From the NCBI GenBank assembly GCA_018136815.1, contig CM030935.1, positions 2,120,388-2,184,387 of the forward strand: 64,000 bases of DNA, read 5' to 3'. This document shows positions 1-10,470 of this stretch, in pieces. The stretch is from Isochrysis galbana (Eukaryota; Haptophyta; Isochrysidales; Isochrysidaceae). The notes under the pieces were generated by a model, which was not told the origin of the DNA, did no database searches, and saw only the letters and a program-made list of their open reading frames with translations. The position numbers and the translations under genes were made by a program. Position 1 is the stretch's first letter. Every line of letters begins with the position of its first letter.

Positions 1-30
1 AGTACAGCAAAGGAGGGAGCACATGTGTCA

Positions 31-3000
31 CTAGGCACTGCGCCCAAACACACGCGGCCCATTCAAGGTCACTTGTTCGGGCTCTTCGCTCTTGACACGG
101 TTGACGAAATCCTGAAGCTCGGCAGCACGTGCATCTTCATGTGGAACATTTGGCGACCAATGAGAGCATGGTGGGTCCATTGGGTGGAGGCAGCACCACA
201 ATGACCGGCAACATTCCACAGATCTTGGAGGAAGAAAATCGGTCTTCCCGGAGAAGCGGCCATTGAACTTCTCAAATGGCAACAGCCCGAGACCTATGGC
301 AAGCAGCCCGAGATCTATGGCAAGCAGCCCGAGACTTGGGCGCTTCCGCTAAACTAGTCCCATCAGAGCGGCGAGTGCATGGATAGCTCTTAGCTTTTCC
401 TCACGGCTCGGGTCCTACACCGCGCTTTGCATTGAGGCCTGCCGCTTCGTTGATCGAATGGCGTGATCTTGGTGGCGCCGCAGTCGCCGACCGAACTGAG
501 CCATTCGAACTCCTGTGGTCAAAGGTTCGCTTGTGTACCAGACCATGAACTAAAGTTTTCAAGATGTGCTTGCGCGGAATCGTCACTTCTGGCTTGACGC
601 CATCGAGGAAGGTGACGCAATTCTCATATAAGGCCTCATTATGACGAGCTAGGTATTCAGTGATCTCGACAAGGTCGTCAAAGTATGAGGTTGGGAACAC
701 GACCGCCTTTGGCGCAAGAGGGCGGAACATTCGAGAGCGAGATACGTGAGACATGGAAGCCAGGCGAGACTAGGAACGTAGCACGCCTTCGAGGCGGTGA
801 CGTGCACCACCCCAAAAGCAACCGACCATTGCGGAAAAAGTAGGGATTTGGAGGGAGAATACACGGGCTGAGCCTCCGCACACCTTGTGTTCAATTATGT
901 ATTGTAGCAACTCTCCCGCTGTCTCAGATAGATGGCCCTCTTGATCATTGCGCAGAAGGATGAAGTAGAGGGCGATGGCTGAGTCAACGAGGCTTACCTA
1001 AGTAGCCAGCGCAGACGGCGCGTGGAGAATGCTCGACGGTGCAGCGCTAGAACGGAAAGAGGACGGTCCCACCACGTTCGGGGGGAGGGGGAGGGAGGGC
1101 CTACTCCACAGCCGAAGAATCGATGGATCTTGTCGGTGTGGTGGTCACTCGCACCACGGGATGCGCACACCTTGTCCTCTTCGACAGTAAAATCGGCGGA
1201 AAATACGTGCACCGCCTACGAGAATGGGATCGACGGCGGAGAGCATGGAGGAACCACTTCAGAGGGGCATGTGGGAGAGACCGTACGAATGTGGCCGGCA
1301 GGCATAAATGCGTAGCGCCATCTTACCTGAGTGAGAAAGTTGAGGTCCTTGGATACATCTCTCGGGGGCCCTCCGTCGCAAACGTACATGTGCTCAGTCG
1401 AATGCTGGGCCAGCCTTGCCCATTGTTCCAACCTGCACCAGCCCCGCCTCTGATATGATTCTAGGCTGAAGGAGCGCTCACCGACCGAAGTCTTAGGAAC
1501 GACCATCAAGAAATACGCAGCAAATTTGGTGTATACTGGAAGAGAAGCAATGGAGACGCGCTGGCACGTCCGATTGGACTGCGGAATAGACGTGTAGTCG
1601 ATCCAGATGAGCAGCTTTGATGAGTCGAGAGACTCGGATGTCACCATTTGGTCGATGGCGGCCACAGCGGCTACGCGATGGGTAGCAACAGGGAGGCGAA
1701 AATCAGTCATATGAGATCCACACGGCCGGAGGGGATTCGGGCACAACACTCCAGATTGGCGGCAATGACAAGAGACTGCTTGGAGCAATCCAGTCGAACG
1801 CAGTTCGCCTGCCATTCAGTGAGGATGGCAGCAAGGGAGAGGGGATGATTTGACATTGTGTATTGATTAGAGGGAGTGACTGCTTAGGGCAAGGAGCGAC
1901 CTGCGAAATCGGATCCGTCTGGATCCGTCTTCTCGTCACGCGACTTCCATTCATGAGAGATGAACACCATCCTTACCCCTAGGATGGGAAAACGGGGACG
2001 GAAATTGGCAGTTTTGTGGGCGCCAAGCATGCGTAGATGCCTGACGCGCGGTCAAGGTGTATGCTTGGCTTCTGGTTTGAGGAACCAAGGGGGCGCTGTG
2101 AGACCGCTGGACTCAACCATATGATCAGCACTTGGCGGTCCACAAACATACTTATGAAACGCTGGCAGTGGCAATCGGCAAGTGCGCGCCTTCTTTCACC
2201 GCATGGGCCATCTCATCAGTAGTGTCATATACAATCAGCTTCCCACTCGCTCGTGCATCCTCATGCTTCCAGAGTGTTCCATGCGCTTTGAAGTTGTCAA
2301 ATGTGAGGGCGCACAGGGGAAAGGCGAGCTCGTTCGACTTGAGGCACGCATTGCGAACTCGTCGCTTGCGCGTTTCAAAGTCGCGCCGCGCCTTGCGCTC
2401 GAGTGTATGGGCGTGGGCCAGCGCTCTCCGGTAGCGACGGAAGCAGCAGGCGACGATCCCCGAGATGATGCCCGCGCACACTACCACGAGAAGACACCCG
2501 AATGCAATCGCCAGGATTGCACCGAGGGTGATTTCCTGGTAGACATCGAGCAGCGTAGCACGCGAGAGGTCATGACGGTTCCCCTCTATGTCAACCCACC
2601 ACGCGTGAGCAATGATCGTGTAGTCATCCATGGATAGGCTCAATTCGCTTGATGCCCGTACGACGAGGTAGTTGTAGGACGAGTTGGCCTCGCTGTCGGG
2701 GATGGATCCCAATTGCAGTTCGCCCGTGAGCGCGGGAGACTGCGTGACGAGTCCTGGTGTCTCGGAGATGAAGGGCGTGCAGAATCCAACCATGCGGTTG
2801 CACACATGCAGGTTGAGGTGTGGCACGCTCCGATTTGGCATGAGCAAGGTGGGCACTGCCAGCTCATAGATAATGGGGTGAGCGGAGAACTCTGCGATGG
2901 CAGCGGGAGGGTCGATGTAGTAGACGAGTGAGCCTCTGCAGTCCTCACGGATAGGTGGTCCGTATCCGCCTGCGCGAGACCAGCAGAGCGTGATGTCCTC

Positions 3001-3072
3001 GCCCTGGTCGTATGCGAGCACTGCGAGAGCGAGGGATCCGAGCGAGAGTGCAAAGACGGGGGAGCGGCGCAT
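31..3072 (-). CDS. Receptor-like single-pass membrane protein with cytosolic SHEW/WIDYTSIPQ/RGWCRLE domain (multi-exon)
   Basis: Exon 1 starts at 3072: hydrophobic signal peptide (residues 1-20), an ectodomain with cysteines and N-glycosylation sites (N80, N130), a transmembrane helix at about 181-208, then a basic tail with HEDARASGKLIVYDTTDEM. Downstream on the same strand are 1978-1901 (MVFISHEW), 1670-1327 (WIDYTSIPQ, then SYQRRGWCRLE), 1215-1171, 997-884 and about 706-548, with a probable last exon ending at 31. Phases fit for 1901/1670, 1327/1215, 1171/997 and 884/706; donors include CAG|GTAAGA at 1327 and AAG|GTGTGC at 1171 and 884. The junctions from exon 1 to 1978 and after 548 are unresolved. 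The order HEDAR, SHEW/SHQW, WIDYxSIPQ, RGWCRxE matches a family I recall from protist genomes without an assigned function. The last part resembles the end of a TIR domain, which is inference. Confidence 0.72.
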
Positions 3073-3452
3073 ATAGGGGCGCCCAAGAGGTGGCGGTGGG
3101 TGGGTGGGTGGGTGGGGGGAGCGCGGGGGGAACGGGGGGGAACTTGGGGAAGGGAAGGGGGAGGGGGAGGGAGAGGAGGGGGAAGAAGGCGTCCAATGAA
3201 GACCGCGGGACGCCGGAGGACGGTGTAAAGTAGTTTTTTAAAAAACGGAGGAGGATATGATCTGGTGATGATGGGAGAGAGCGCCCCCCCCCCCCCCCCC
3301 CAGGAGAGTGAAGAGAGAGTGAAGAGAGCACGAGAGGAACAAGTACAAGTATTCCTCTATTGTACTCTAGAGAGGCCGGGAACGTGTGATGACATTTTAT
3401 CATCGACGAGTAGAGTAGGTGTACTTCAGCTTCTACTTTATTCAAACAGAAT
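3073..3452. other. G/C-rich simple sequence upstream of the receptor-like gene
   Basis: GGGT, GGGGA and a long C-run near 3283-3301 fill the start side of the receptor-like gene. I see no coding signal or recognisable promoter element. Confidence 0.6.
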
Positions 3453-3552
3453 NNNNNNNNNNNNNNNNNNNNNNNNNNNNNNNNNNNNNNNNNNNNNNNN
3501 NNNNNNNNNNNNNNNNNNNNNNNNNNNNNNNNNNNNNNNNNNNNNNNNNNNN
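3453..3552. other. Assembly gap (100 N)
   Basis: Exactly 100 consecutive N, the conventional size for a gap of unknown length. True length and content are unknown, and it cuts the sequence upstream of the exon-like segment that follows. Confidence 0.99.
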
Positions 3553-3932
3553 AGAGGCAGAGGGCCTTTGGCCTTTGGCGGTCCGCCGTGGCTCGGCGCA
3601 TCGACGGCAAGCTCGAAGTGCGTGCGCTCAGCTTGAAGGCGCTCCAGGGCAAGACGCCGAAGGCCCAGGCGGACTCGTACACCGAGGCGATGGCCGAGAT
3701 ATCTGACCTCATGCTCAAGGCGGGTACCATCGACGAGCGCGCGGCGAAGATCTTGGCCGCCTTCCGGCCCACGAGGAGCAGACTGCAGACTGCCATGCTG
3801 ACACACTCTCTCCCTGGCGACAACTCTACTTTCACACGGAGCAGCGTCGGAAACAGCCTGGGCGTGGTGTTGCCCACGACAATTTTCAACTTTCACTGGT
3901 GGGCCGTTCGGCTCATTGGTCAGATCTGGTGA
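3553..3932 (+). CDS. Exon-like segment of an unrecognised gene truncated by the gap
   Basis: The reading frame that includes 3588 is open from the gap edge to 3932. Its first part is protein-like and probably helical, with Ala/Lys/Glu-rich text such as DSYTEAMAEISDLMLKAGT and IDERAAKILAAF. After about 3785 the translation loses this character, so an exon may end there. The start would lie in or beyond the gap. I do not recognise the family. The opposite strand is open too but reads less like protein. Confidence 0.3.
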
Positions 3933-4019
3933 GAGGCTGCGTTAGTCATGCCTTTGCACGCACATGAACACTGTTCCATTGCCCAATGACGTGTCTGGGC
4001 ACGATCCACAATAAAGAAT

Positions 4020-4147
4020 TCTTGGACTCTTGGTCTTGGAACGTAGTGGTAGTGGTTAGCCACGCAATGCCGCCGGAGGGAAATTGGAGCCTGAGGGGGA
4101 GGGCACAGGGCGCCTCCCCCATGTGAACTAAGTATAGCAACTTAGTT
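4020..4147 (+). repeat. Short copy of the hairpin-terminated repeat (family A)
   Basis: This shares the text CCGGAGGG-AATTG-AGC followed by a C-rich block and CATG with 4480-4556. It ends in AACTAAGTATAGCAACTTAGTT-like sequence at 4126-4147, the palindromic terminus found throughout the window. It looks 5'-truncated. Confidence 0.6.
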
Positions 4148-4159
4148 GAACTCTCAGAG

Positions 4160-4556
4160 GTCAGAGGTCCTCTGAGCCCGAGAGGGCCGGCAGAGGCAGC
4201 CCAGGGGGCAGTGGAGGCTGGGGCTCCGCCCTTGGCCCCTGGCCCCCCTCTTGCCTCTCCCACGCTCGCCTCGCCGGCCATGAGTGCCGCCCAAAGTCCT
4301 CTGTACCGTATGCCTGGCGACTAGGGATGGGGGGGGAGTCAGCTTGAGGGCAGGCTCAGCGCCAGCGCGGGCCGTGGGAGTGCAGCTCGCGACCCGCACC
4401 CACTAGGGGTCTGGGTGTTGTTGATGAATGCCCAGCTCATGGCCCTCATGCCATATGGCAGAGCATAGGCAGTGACAGAGAAGCCCCCGGAGGGGAATTG
4501 CAGCAGCCTGAGAGCGGCGCCCCCCCATGCCCCATGCTGAACTAAGTATAAGTTTA
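4160..4556 (+). repeat. Second copy of the composite hairpin-terminated repeat
   Basis: 4190-4360 matches 45890-46045 (shared words CTCCCACGCTCGCCTCGC, GCCATG, AGCCGCCCA, GTATGCCTGGCGAC). The 3' end carries AACTAAGTATAAGTTTA at 4540-4556, a diverged version of the family hairpin. No gene is seen. Confidence 0.55.
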
Positions 4557-4684
4557 GGGTTGAGATGTATAAGAGTAAGAGTAGCATGTATTAACAGTGT
4601 GAATAGCGCCTCGCAATAGCGAGACGCGAGAGCGCGCTAGGCAATCAACAAGCTAGCACATATCTGCGGGCTGTACGTTGGGGT

Positions 4685-4880
4685 TGGTGGCTGAAATCGT
4701 GAACCTAAAGAGGTTTGCTCGCTGCCGAGAAGCAAGAAGAGAACCATCCTGCAGCATGCACGCTGCCTCATGCGTTAGAATTTCTGCCCCCTACCTCGCC
4801 GTCTCTCGTCGCGGATTCCAATGGAGCTGAGCATGCTCGTGTAGTATGGAGACGCTTGTACCCGAAGCTGGAGAAAGGAG
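4685..4880 (-). pseudogene. Broken duplicate of an FN3 segment of the neighbouring gene
   Basis: This closely matches 5879-6030, the part of the adjacent FN3 gene around residues 221-275. Shared blocks include GCTGAAATCGTGAACC, GAACCATCCTGCAGCATGCA and GCGGATTCCAATGGAGC. The copy has indels: AGCAAG is added beside the GAAGAGAAC word and extra bases lie near 4797. Its minus-strand reading breaks after roughly 30 codons. It lies just past the stop codon of the gene it copies, so it is a local duplication that has decayed. Confidence 0.7.
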
Positions 4881-4965
4881 ATAACAACTTAGTTTCGAGA
4901 GCCGGGCCCGAGCACCGAGCGCTGGCCAAGATCACTATAAATGGTTGTACTCATGCGCTGAACCT

Positions 4966-7000
4966 TCAAGGAGGAAAGGACCACTCAGGAATGCCCGAAC
5001 AAAGCACACACGCAGGGAAACATTTGGAGTGGGAGCATTCCGCGCATCCGCCACTTTGTGGATTGAGGCACTCTAATGCACATTTCTGCAACGTGCAAAA
5101 TCCCTCTGTCACCCAGCAGGTAGCACATTCCGGACTCAGCCCCACCTTACGCTCGATCCTCAAGCGGGCACATGCGCGTCGATCCGTCGATGCAATGCAC
5201 GAAATCAACGCGGACTGTATTCCCGCTTTTGCCGAGGCTGGGACATCTTTGAAGATTTTGATATCCGTACCATTGCAACCACCGCGCTTAGGCAGCGTGA
5301 GATTGGTGGTCGGACCCCACAGCGAGGGGCCAAGTGCCGACAGCGCCCGTACTCGCAAGGGGTACGGCACCGCAGGAAGTAGTCGAAGAGGATGCAGAGG
5401 AGCGGGTAGCGGCAATTCTCGAAGATCGAGATTCGGTTGCGAGCCATTGTATATGATGGCCCATCCCATCTTTTGTATCCACCAATCGATGGCCTGCACC
5501 TCGTAAGCTGCTACGTGCGATCCGCGCTCCTCAGCCGGCTTCCACAGTAGGCGAAGCGGATCGCTCCATGATAGTGTCGCGCCGCCTGGGGCGGCGGGAA
5601 CGGTCGCTTTGAGCGTCTGTACCCTCAAAGGATGTGACCATGGCGAAGAGCCGATGGAATTGAGTGCTCTTGCCCGACAAGAAAAGTTTAAGCCCGCGCC
5701 ATCCACGGCAGCGGTACAGGCCGTAGCATTCCCATCAATAGAGCTGCACGTCCCGTGTGCCGCAGAGTAGGCATTGGACTCCAATCCGGGTACAACGGAA
5801 CGATGCCCGAAAGGCAATGTGGCTACTGATTGGCCAACCACCGACGTTCTAGAATGGTCAAGCAAAGACAAGTCCGGCTGAAATCGTGAACCCAAAGAGG
5901 ATTGCTCGCTGCCGAGAAGAGAACCATCCTGCAGCATGCACACTGCCTCATACGTTAGTATTTCTGCCCCCCCGTCGTCTCGTGGCGGATTCCAATGGAG
6001 CCGAATGCTTGTGTAGGATGGAGACGCTTGGATCAAGGTCGGTGGTTGAGGAACCGTGGCATTGGTGCGTGAAGTTGTGGCAATCAGAAAGTGTGACCAT
6101 TCGGAGGATCCTGCTGGCGTGTGGGCTGAGACCCGTAGACAATAGGCTGTGGTAGGGGAGAGAGATTGCACTATTGCTACTGTGGGAAGTTCGGCTGTTG
6201 TGGCATTGGCAACATTTCTCCACGTGCCACACACAGTCGGGATTGGTCGCACAGCAATCCCCACACTATAGGCCAGCTGCTGTCTTAGGCATCGGGGCAC
6301 ATTGCTTGGAGCGTTCCATGTGACTAAGAGCCATGTGTCCGCCGAATACACCACTCTCAATGCGTCAGGTGCAGTCGGACGCTGCTCCGGCTGCGTTGAC
6401 ACGTTCAGTGGAGCGGTCCAGTCACCTGGTAGCAATTCGCCTTGTGCCGTACAACATGCTGTGGAGACAGCGCGCACAGAGACTTGCAAATGTCGTAGCG
6501 TCGGAAGATTGTCTAAGACGCACCTAGTGCGGGCGCCACGGCACGATTCCTCAAGCGCCCAGCTTGACGAGTCAGGTGATCGAGATCGTAGCTCGTAGTA
6601 CACGATGACATGGCCATCAGAAGGTGGAGGCGACCACTGTGACCATGTGCAGGGCAAGGGTGGGCGAGACGAGACCAAAGGCTGCCGTGACTGGCGTGCA
6701 CACACGCCTCGCTTGAGTGGCAGGGTAGCGCATTCAGGGTCCGTGCTGGAGGAACGAGCAAATTAAGAAGCAAGTAGCGGAGTTGCGTACTGTTATGATG
6801 ATGCTCGTCTGTTGCTCCAACACGTCACCAATGAGCGGGGCCTGCGGCCCGTTGAGGCCAGGCTGCTGCGGCGCCTCGCCGTTCGAGGCCATCACGAAGA
6901 AGTAGAGAGGCACGAGGCATGCGACCTGTGCCACAAGAGTGCTGAGCACCCCCACCCCACACCAGCCAGCCCCGGGGCCGAAGCAGCGCCGAGATGAGTG
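4966..7000 (-). CDS. Secreted or surface fibronectin type III repeat protein with Cys-rich C-terminus
   Basis: The main exon, 6711-4966, encodes about 580 residues with four FN3-like modules. On the numbering from 6705 these are at about 10-105, 110-212, 218-365 (with an insert) and 368-472. Hallmarks are W-x-P near each start (SQWSPP, VTWNAP, LHWNPP, LLWKP) and L-RV-A--x-G-S-W near each end. Residues 510-575 are a Cys-rich tail (CATCW, CALEC, CAECSHSKC, ACVLCSG). An upstream exon ending at 6791 holds a hydrophobic stretch (VLSTLVAQVACLVPLYFFVM), a signal peptide or anchor. Donor ACA|GTACGC and acceptor CAAG|CGA are both phase 0, giving a 79-nt intron. The true start codon, at or above 7000, is unresolved. 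Such modules usually sit on extracellular proteins; the partner is unknown. Confidence 0.75.
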
Positions 7001-7009
7001 CACCGCTCC

Positions 7010-7750
7010 GCCCGGCTGCACGAGAGGCTGCTCTGCCTGGGCGCCCGCCTGCTCACACTCGCTTCGCTGACTAGATTCAGCAGGGACCATCGGACATGCG
7101 ACACCCCAGGCCTTCCTCCTCCTGTGCGGCCTCGCCCTCCACTGGCTCCCGCTGGGGCAGCGGCCGCCACCACGAGAGCGACACCGCCTGGGATGGATGG
7201 ATGGATTTATAAGGTGTACTCTACCTCCTCGAGAAGTTGAGGGAGGGAGGGAAGGGGGAGGGCCACCCCATGGTGGGCAACAGGCTGTAGACTGCAACAG
7301 GCCAGCAACAGATCGAGACCGCGATAAAAATACCCACATTACGCCATATCTCATGATGAAAGCGCGACCAGGACAATGGGCCTGGGGCTCTTGCACTGGC
7401 AGACCCACGTAAAGGCCCTACAAGCCAAGTGGACCTTGAACTATGTACCTCAACGCGAGAAAAGCAGTATCAGTATGGAAGCACGGACGACGCCTGGCGC
7501 CTGATTCTGTCGCACCGGGCTAGGGGGAGACTCCGGACGAGGACATAGACGAGGCGTGGGGCAACGCCAAAAGGGCAGCTGCCACATACCTCCTATGGGC
7601 GACAAGCAAGGCAAAGAACAACAGGAGATAGATAGCGAGCGCAATCGACGAGCTCACGATCCTTGGGATAGAACTAAACAAACTAAACGACGGGGAGCCC
7701 TACCAACACCAACAACACCGGAAAACTGCGGCCCGTCTCCCACACCAGAA
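7010..7750. other. No supported gene
   Basis: GC-rich sequence, including the possible first exon or 5' UTR of the FN3 gene up to about 7400. The six frames hold short ORFs without recognisable motifs. Confidence 0.4.
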
Positions 7751-7754
7751 ATGC

Positions 7755-8060
7755 TGGCTAGTGGGAGTAGTGGTACTAACGCTCAGTTGTTTTATGATTA
7801 ATTTCTCGAGGATTGCTCGCGGCGAGAGCTGTAAGGGCCGTTCAGCTTCATGGACGAGAGAGAGGACCCCCCCGCCCCCCCCCCTTCGGTGTTTTTTCCT
7901 GGTGAGTCGCCCGACGTAGGTCGATCCGCCTCACTGGGTTTCCCTCATTGTAATTTGTGGGGAGTTACAATGGACAATGGGAGCCAGGGGTTTGCGAGGG
8001 AGGGGGGAGGTTTGTATGTAGGGATGCATATGTGTGTGTGTCTTGTGCCGGATCACTTCA
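7755..8060 (-). repeat. Repeat family B, inverted copy
   Basis: The reverse complement matches 56300-56600 and 38870-39210. Shared blocks are a TCTCG-GGA-TGCTCGCGGCGAGAG word, the C/G run, GTCGCCCGACGTAGGTCG, and GGGAGCCAGGGGTTTGCGAGG. There is no reading frame of note. Confidence 0.75.
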
Positions 8061-8245
8061 AGTTGAACTTAGGTGTCGTTCCGTCAATTGTGGGACATCA
8101 GTCGAATTGAGCGATCAAATGTCCACAGTTATTTAAAATTAAATAACACTGCGTGGGGATAACAACTTTCTCTGCCTTTCCCGCGGTGCATGTTTCCCCC
8201 GCGGGGACGCCGTGTGTGCGCATAAACGCTTTTCATCTGAGGCCG
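8060..8245 (+). repeat. Repeat family C (inverted copy at 32125-32355)
   Basis: Shared with 32125-32355 in reverse complement: ACTTAGGTGTCGTTCC, GTCGAATTGAGCGATCAAATGTCC, and a CCGCGGGGACGCCG word. An AT-rich island (TTATTTAAAATTAAATAA, 8130-8147) is in this copy only. Confidence 0.65.
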
Positions 8246-8710
8246 ACACCTACACAAACATGCAGTTTACTGAATAGTATCAACTGAGCACCATTGTGCA
8301 CGCCGTGCGCATTGGGCACGGCGCGGTGTCCCCCCCCCCCCCGCGGAGACGCCGTGCGTGCGCATGGTGATTTTTCCCTCTGCGTGCCGCCTAAGGCGCA
8401 CAATTACGTAAACGTGCAATATAAGAGATGTTTCGGTACGCAGCACGTGTGATGACTTGCAATCACAATGTGCACGCCGCGCATGGGCACGGCGCGATGT
8501 GCATCGGCCCCCCCGCGGAGACGCCGTGCGTGCGCAATGTCGACTTTTTCCCTCTGCGTGCCGCCTATGGCGCACAATTACGTAAACGTGCAATATAAGA
8601 GATGTTTCGTTACGCAGCACCTGTGATGGCTTGCAATCACAGTGTGCACCGCGCATGGGCACGGCGCGATGTGCATCGGCCCCCCCGCGGGGGCGCCGTG
8701 CGTGCGCATA
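8190..8710 (+). repeat. Tandem array, ~173-bp unit
   Basis: GACGCCGTGCGTGCGCA recurs near 8348 and 8520, with close variants near 8205 and 8694. AATTACGTAAACGTGCAATA and GTACGCAGCAC/GTTACGCAGCAC recur with the same spacing. The last two periods are about 173 bp; the first is shorter, about 143 bp. Confidence 0.75.
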
Positions 8711-8744
8711 GCAACTTCCAGGAAGGTGCACGCCGTGCGTTCAC

Positions 8745-8806
8745 TCTTTCCGCGGGGGAACTCTGGGCGCGGAGCCCCCATGGATCAACAAAGTATAAAC
8801 TTAGTT
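8745..8806 (+). repeat. 3' end of hairpin-terminated repeat (family A)
   Basis: GCGGAGCCCCCATGGATC leads into AACAAAGTATAAACTTAGTT at 8787-8806, the family terminus with one changed base. Little of the body remains, as expected for a 5'-truncated insertion. Confidence 0.55.
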
Positions 8807-8809
8807 ATT

Positions 8810-9764
8810 GTCTTTGTATACTTATACGCCAAAACCCAGAATCTTCAGATGTTTTTAAATGTACCAAAAAGGAGGGGTGCAAGGGTAAAAAAAATGGATC
8901 TCAGACTGCACCTTCTTGGCAGAAGCTGCTCGGACGAAACGCGCAAGCCTCACACTTGGTGGGAGAGTGGGAGCAGAGCCAAGAGCGAAGAGAAATAGCG
9001 CGCGCCATCTTTGTCGGGTTCGTCCCCAACTTCCTTTCAACGGTGTTGCAAAGTCACAAAGGTCCACATGAGTATGAATGTCACAACCAACATCCAGTAA
9101 ACCTAACGCCCCCCCGCCTTACTTGCTCAGTCACAACGACTGACCTATGCTCCGACGATTTTGTACGATTCTTCCCTACACTCTGCGGGGCACATCGAGT
9201 CGAGGAAGGAGAATCGGCCTCCGGAAGTATGGGGCGCCAATAAATAGCACAAAGATAAGGTCCGTCTTGGCGACGTCGACACACACAATGCACAACAGGA
9301 TATGCAAAATTTCAATCTGATGAACGGTCTCAATCTACATCGGTCCAAGTCATCCTCAACAAGACAATGCGGTGTGGGTCGAACGTACGAGGTATGAGTC
9401 AGACTCTCCGCCGCAAACACGACTAGGGCCTTTCTTAGCGCGCACAACAAGGGCCATTCGCTGCAGCATCCGGCTTGCCTTGCGACGACCACGGGTGCAA
9501 ATGGAACGTAGCTGAATGAAGCTCTGCGTCTCGTCGACGACAGAGATAGGATCCCGCACCGTCCGTCTTGCTTTGCGGCGACCGTGACTAGAAACGGCGC
9601 GTGTCCGAAATAAGTTCTTGGCGATCCTCTTATATCGACGGCGTAGGTCGACGGCACAAGAAGAGGTCGCCAGCGGCACGCAAGGTATCTGCACTCGCGT
9701 GGAAGTCCTCCTCGAAGGGAAGCGCTGGGCCATGTACAACCGCTTTCGTCCATGACAATTAGCA
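8810..9764. other. No supported gene; 3' flank of the URC1-like gene
   Basis: Several overlapping ORFs of 60-220 codons exist on both strands, but none has recognisable motifs or splice-consistent neighbours. Part may be the 3' UTR of the gene ending at 9765. Confidence 0.4.
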
Positions 9765-10438
9765 CTAGGAAGAACGCGCTCTCTTGCTAGATGCCACACT
9801 ACTTTCACAAGGCTTGCAGGTGTTTGCATTTGAAGCAGCGGCCCTAGCGGCGGTGGCGGCAGCTTTCGCTGCTTTGGCCGCAGCCTCTGCCTCGTCGAGA
9901 GCGGCTTGACGTCCGATGGTTTGATTGAGCTCATCCCATGTCTTGACTTGCTTGGACCCAGCGTAATAGCCTGCATACATTTTGGCATCAATCTCGACCT
10001 GGGTCCACGGGAGGTCATAGGGTTATCGTTTGGTTATGAAGGTTGTGGGGCGAAGCGCACACGCGTCGTCGGTCCTGCTGGACCGGCGAGCATTGCCCCA
10101 GAGGGCCCATTGTGCTGCATCTCACCCGTGCATCTGCAGGGATGAGCTCCTCGGGAATATCGACGCGGGTGACAATCTCAATGCCTGACCCAACAACGGC
10201 GTTGTACTTCATGTCGGACATAGAAATGAAGCTGCGCAAATAAGATCAATCCGAGATGGTGGGGTCATGATGCGTGCTCGCAAATGTGGTAAAGTGCGTG
10301 GGACGATAAGCCCAGCATCCCTTAAGGAGCTGCTCCGTTCAGGATGAGCACGAGGGCACCAAGGCGCACGGATGCCACGAGGGGACTTTGATGAGGAACG
10401 CACCGATCGATCTTCTTGACTCCCAGCCAGAGCAGGGG

Positions 10439-10470
<32 letters not shown>

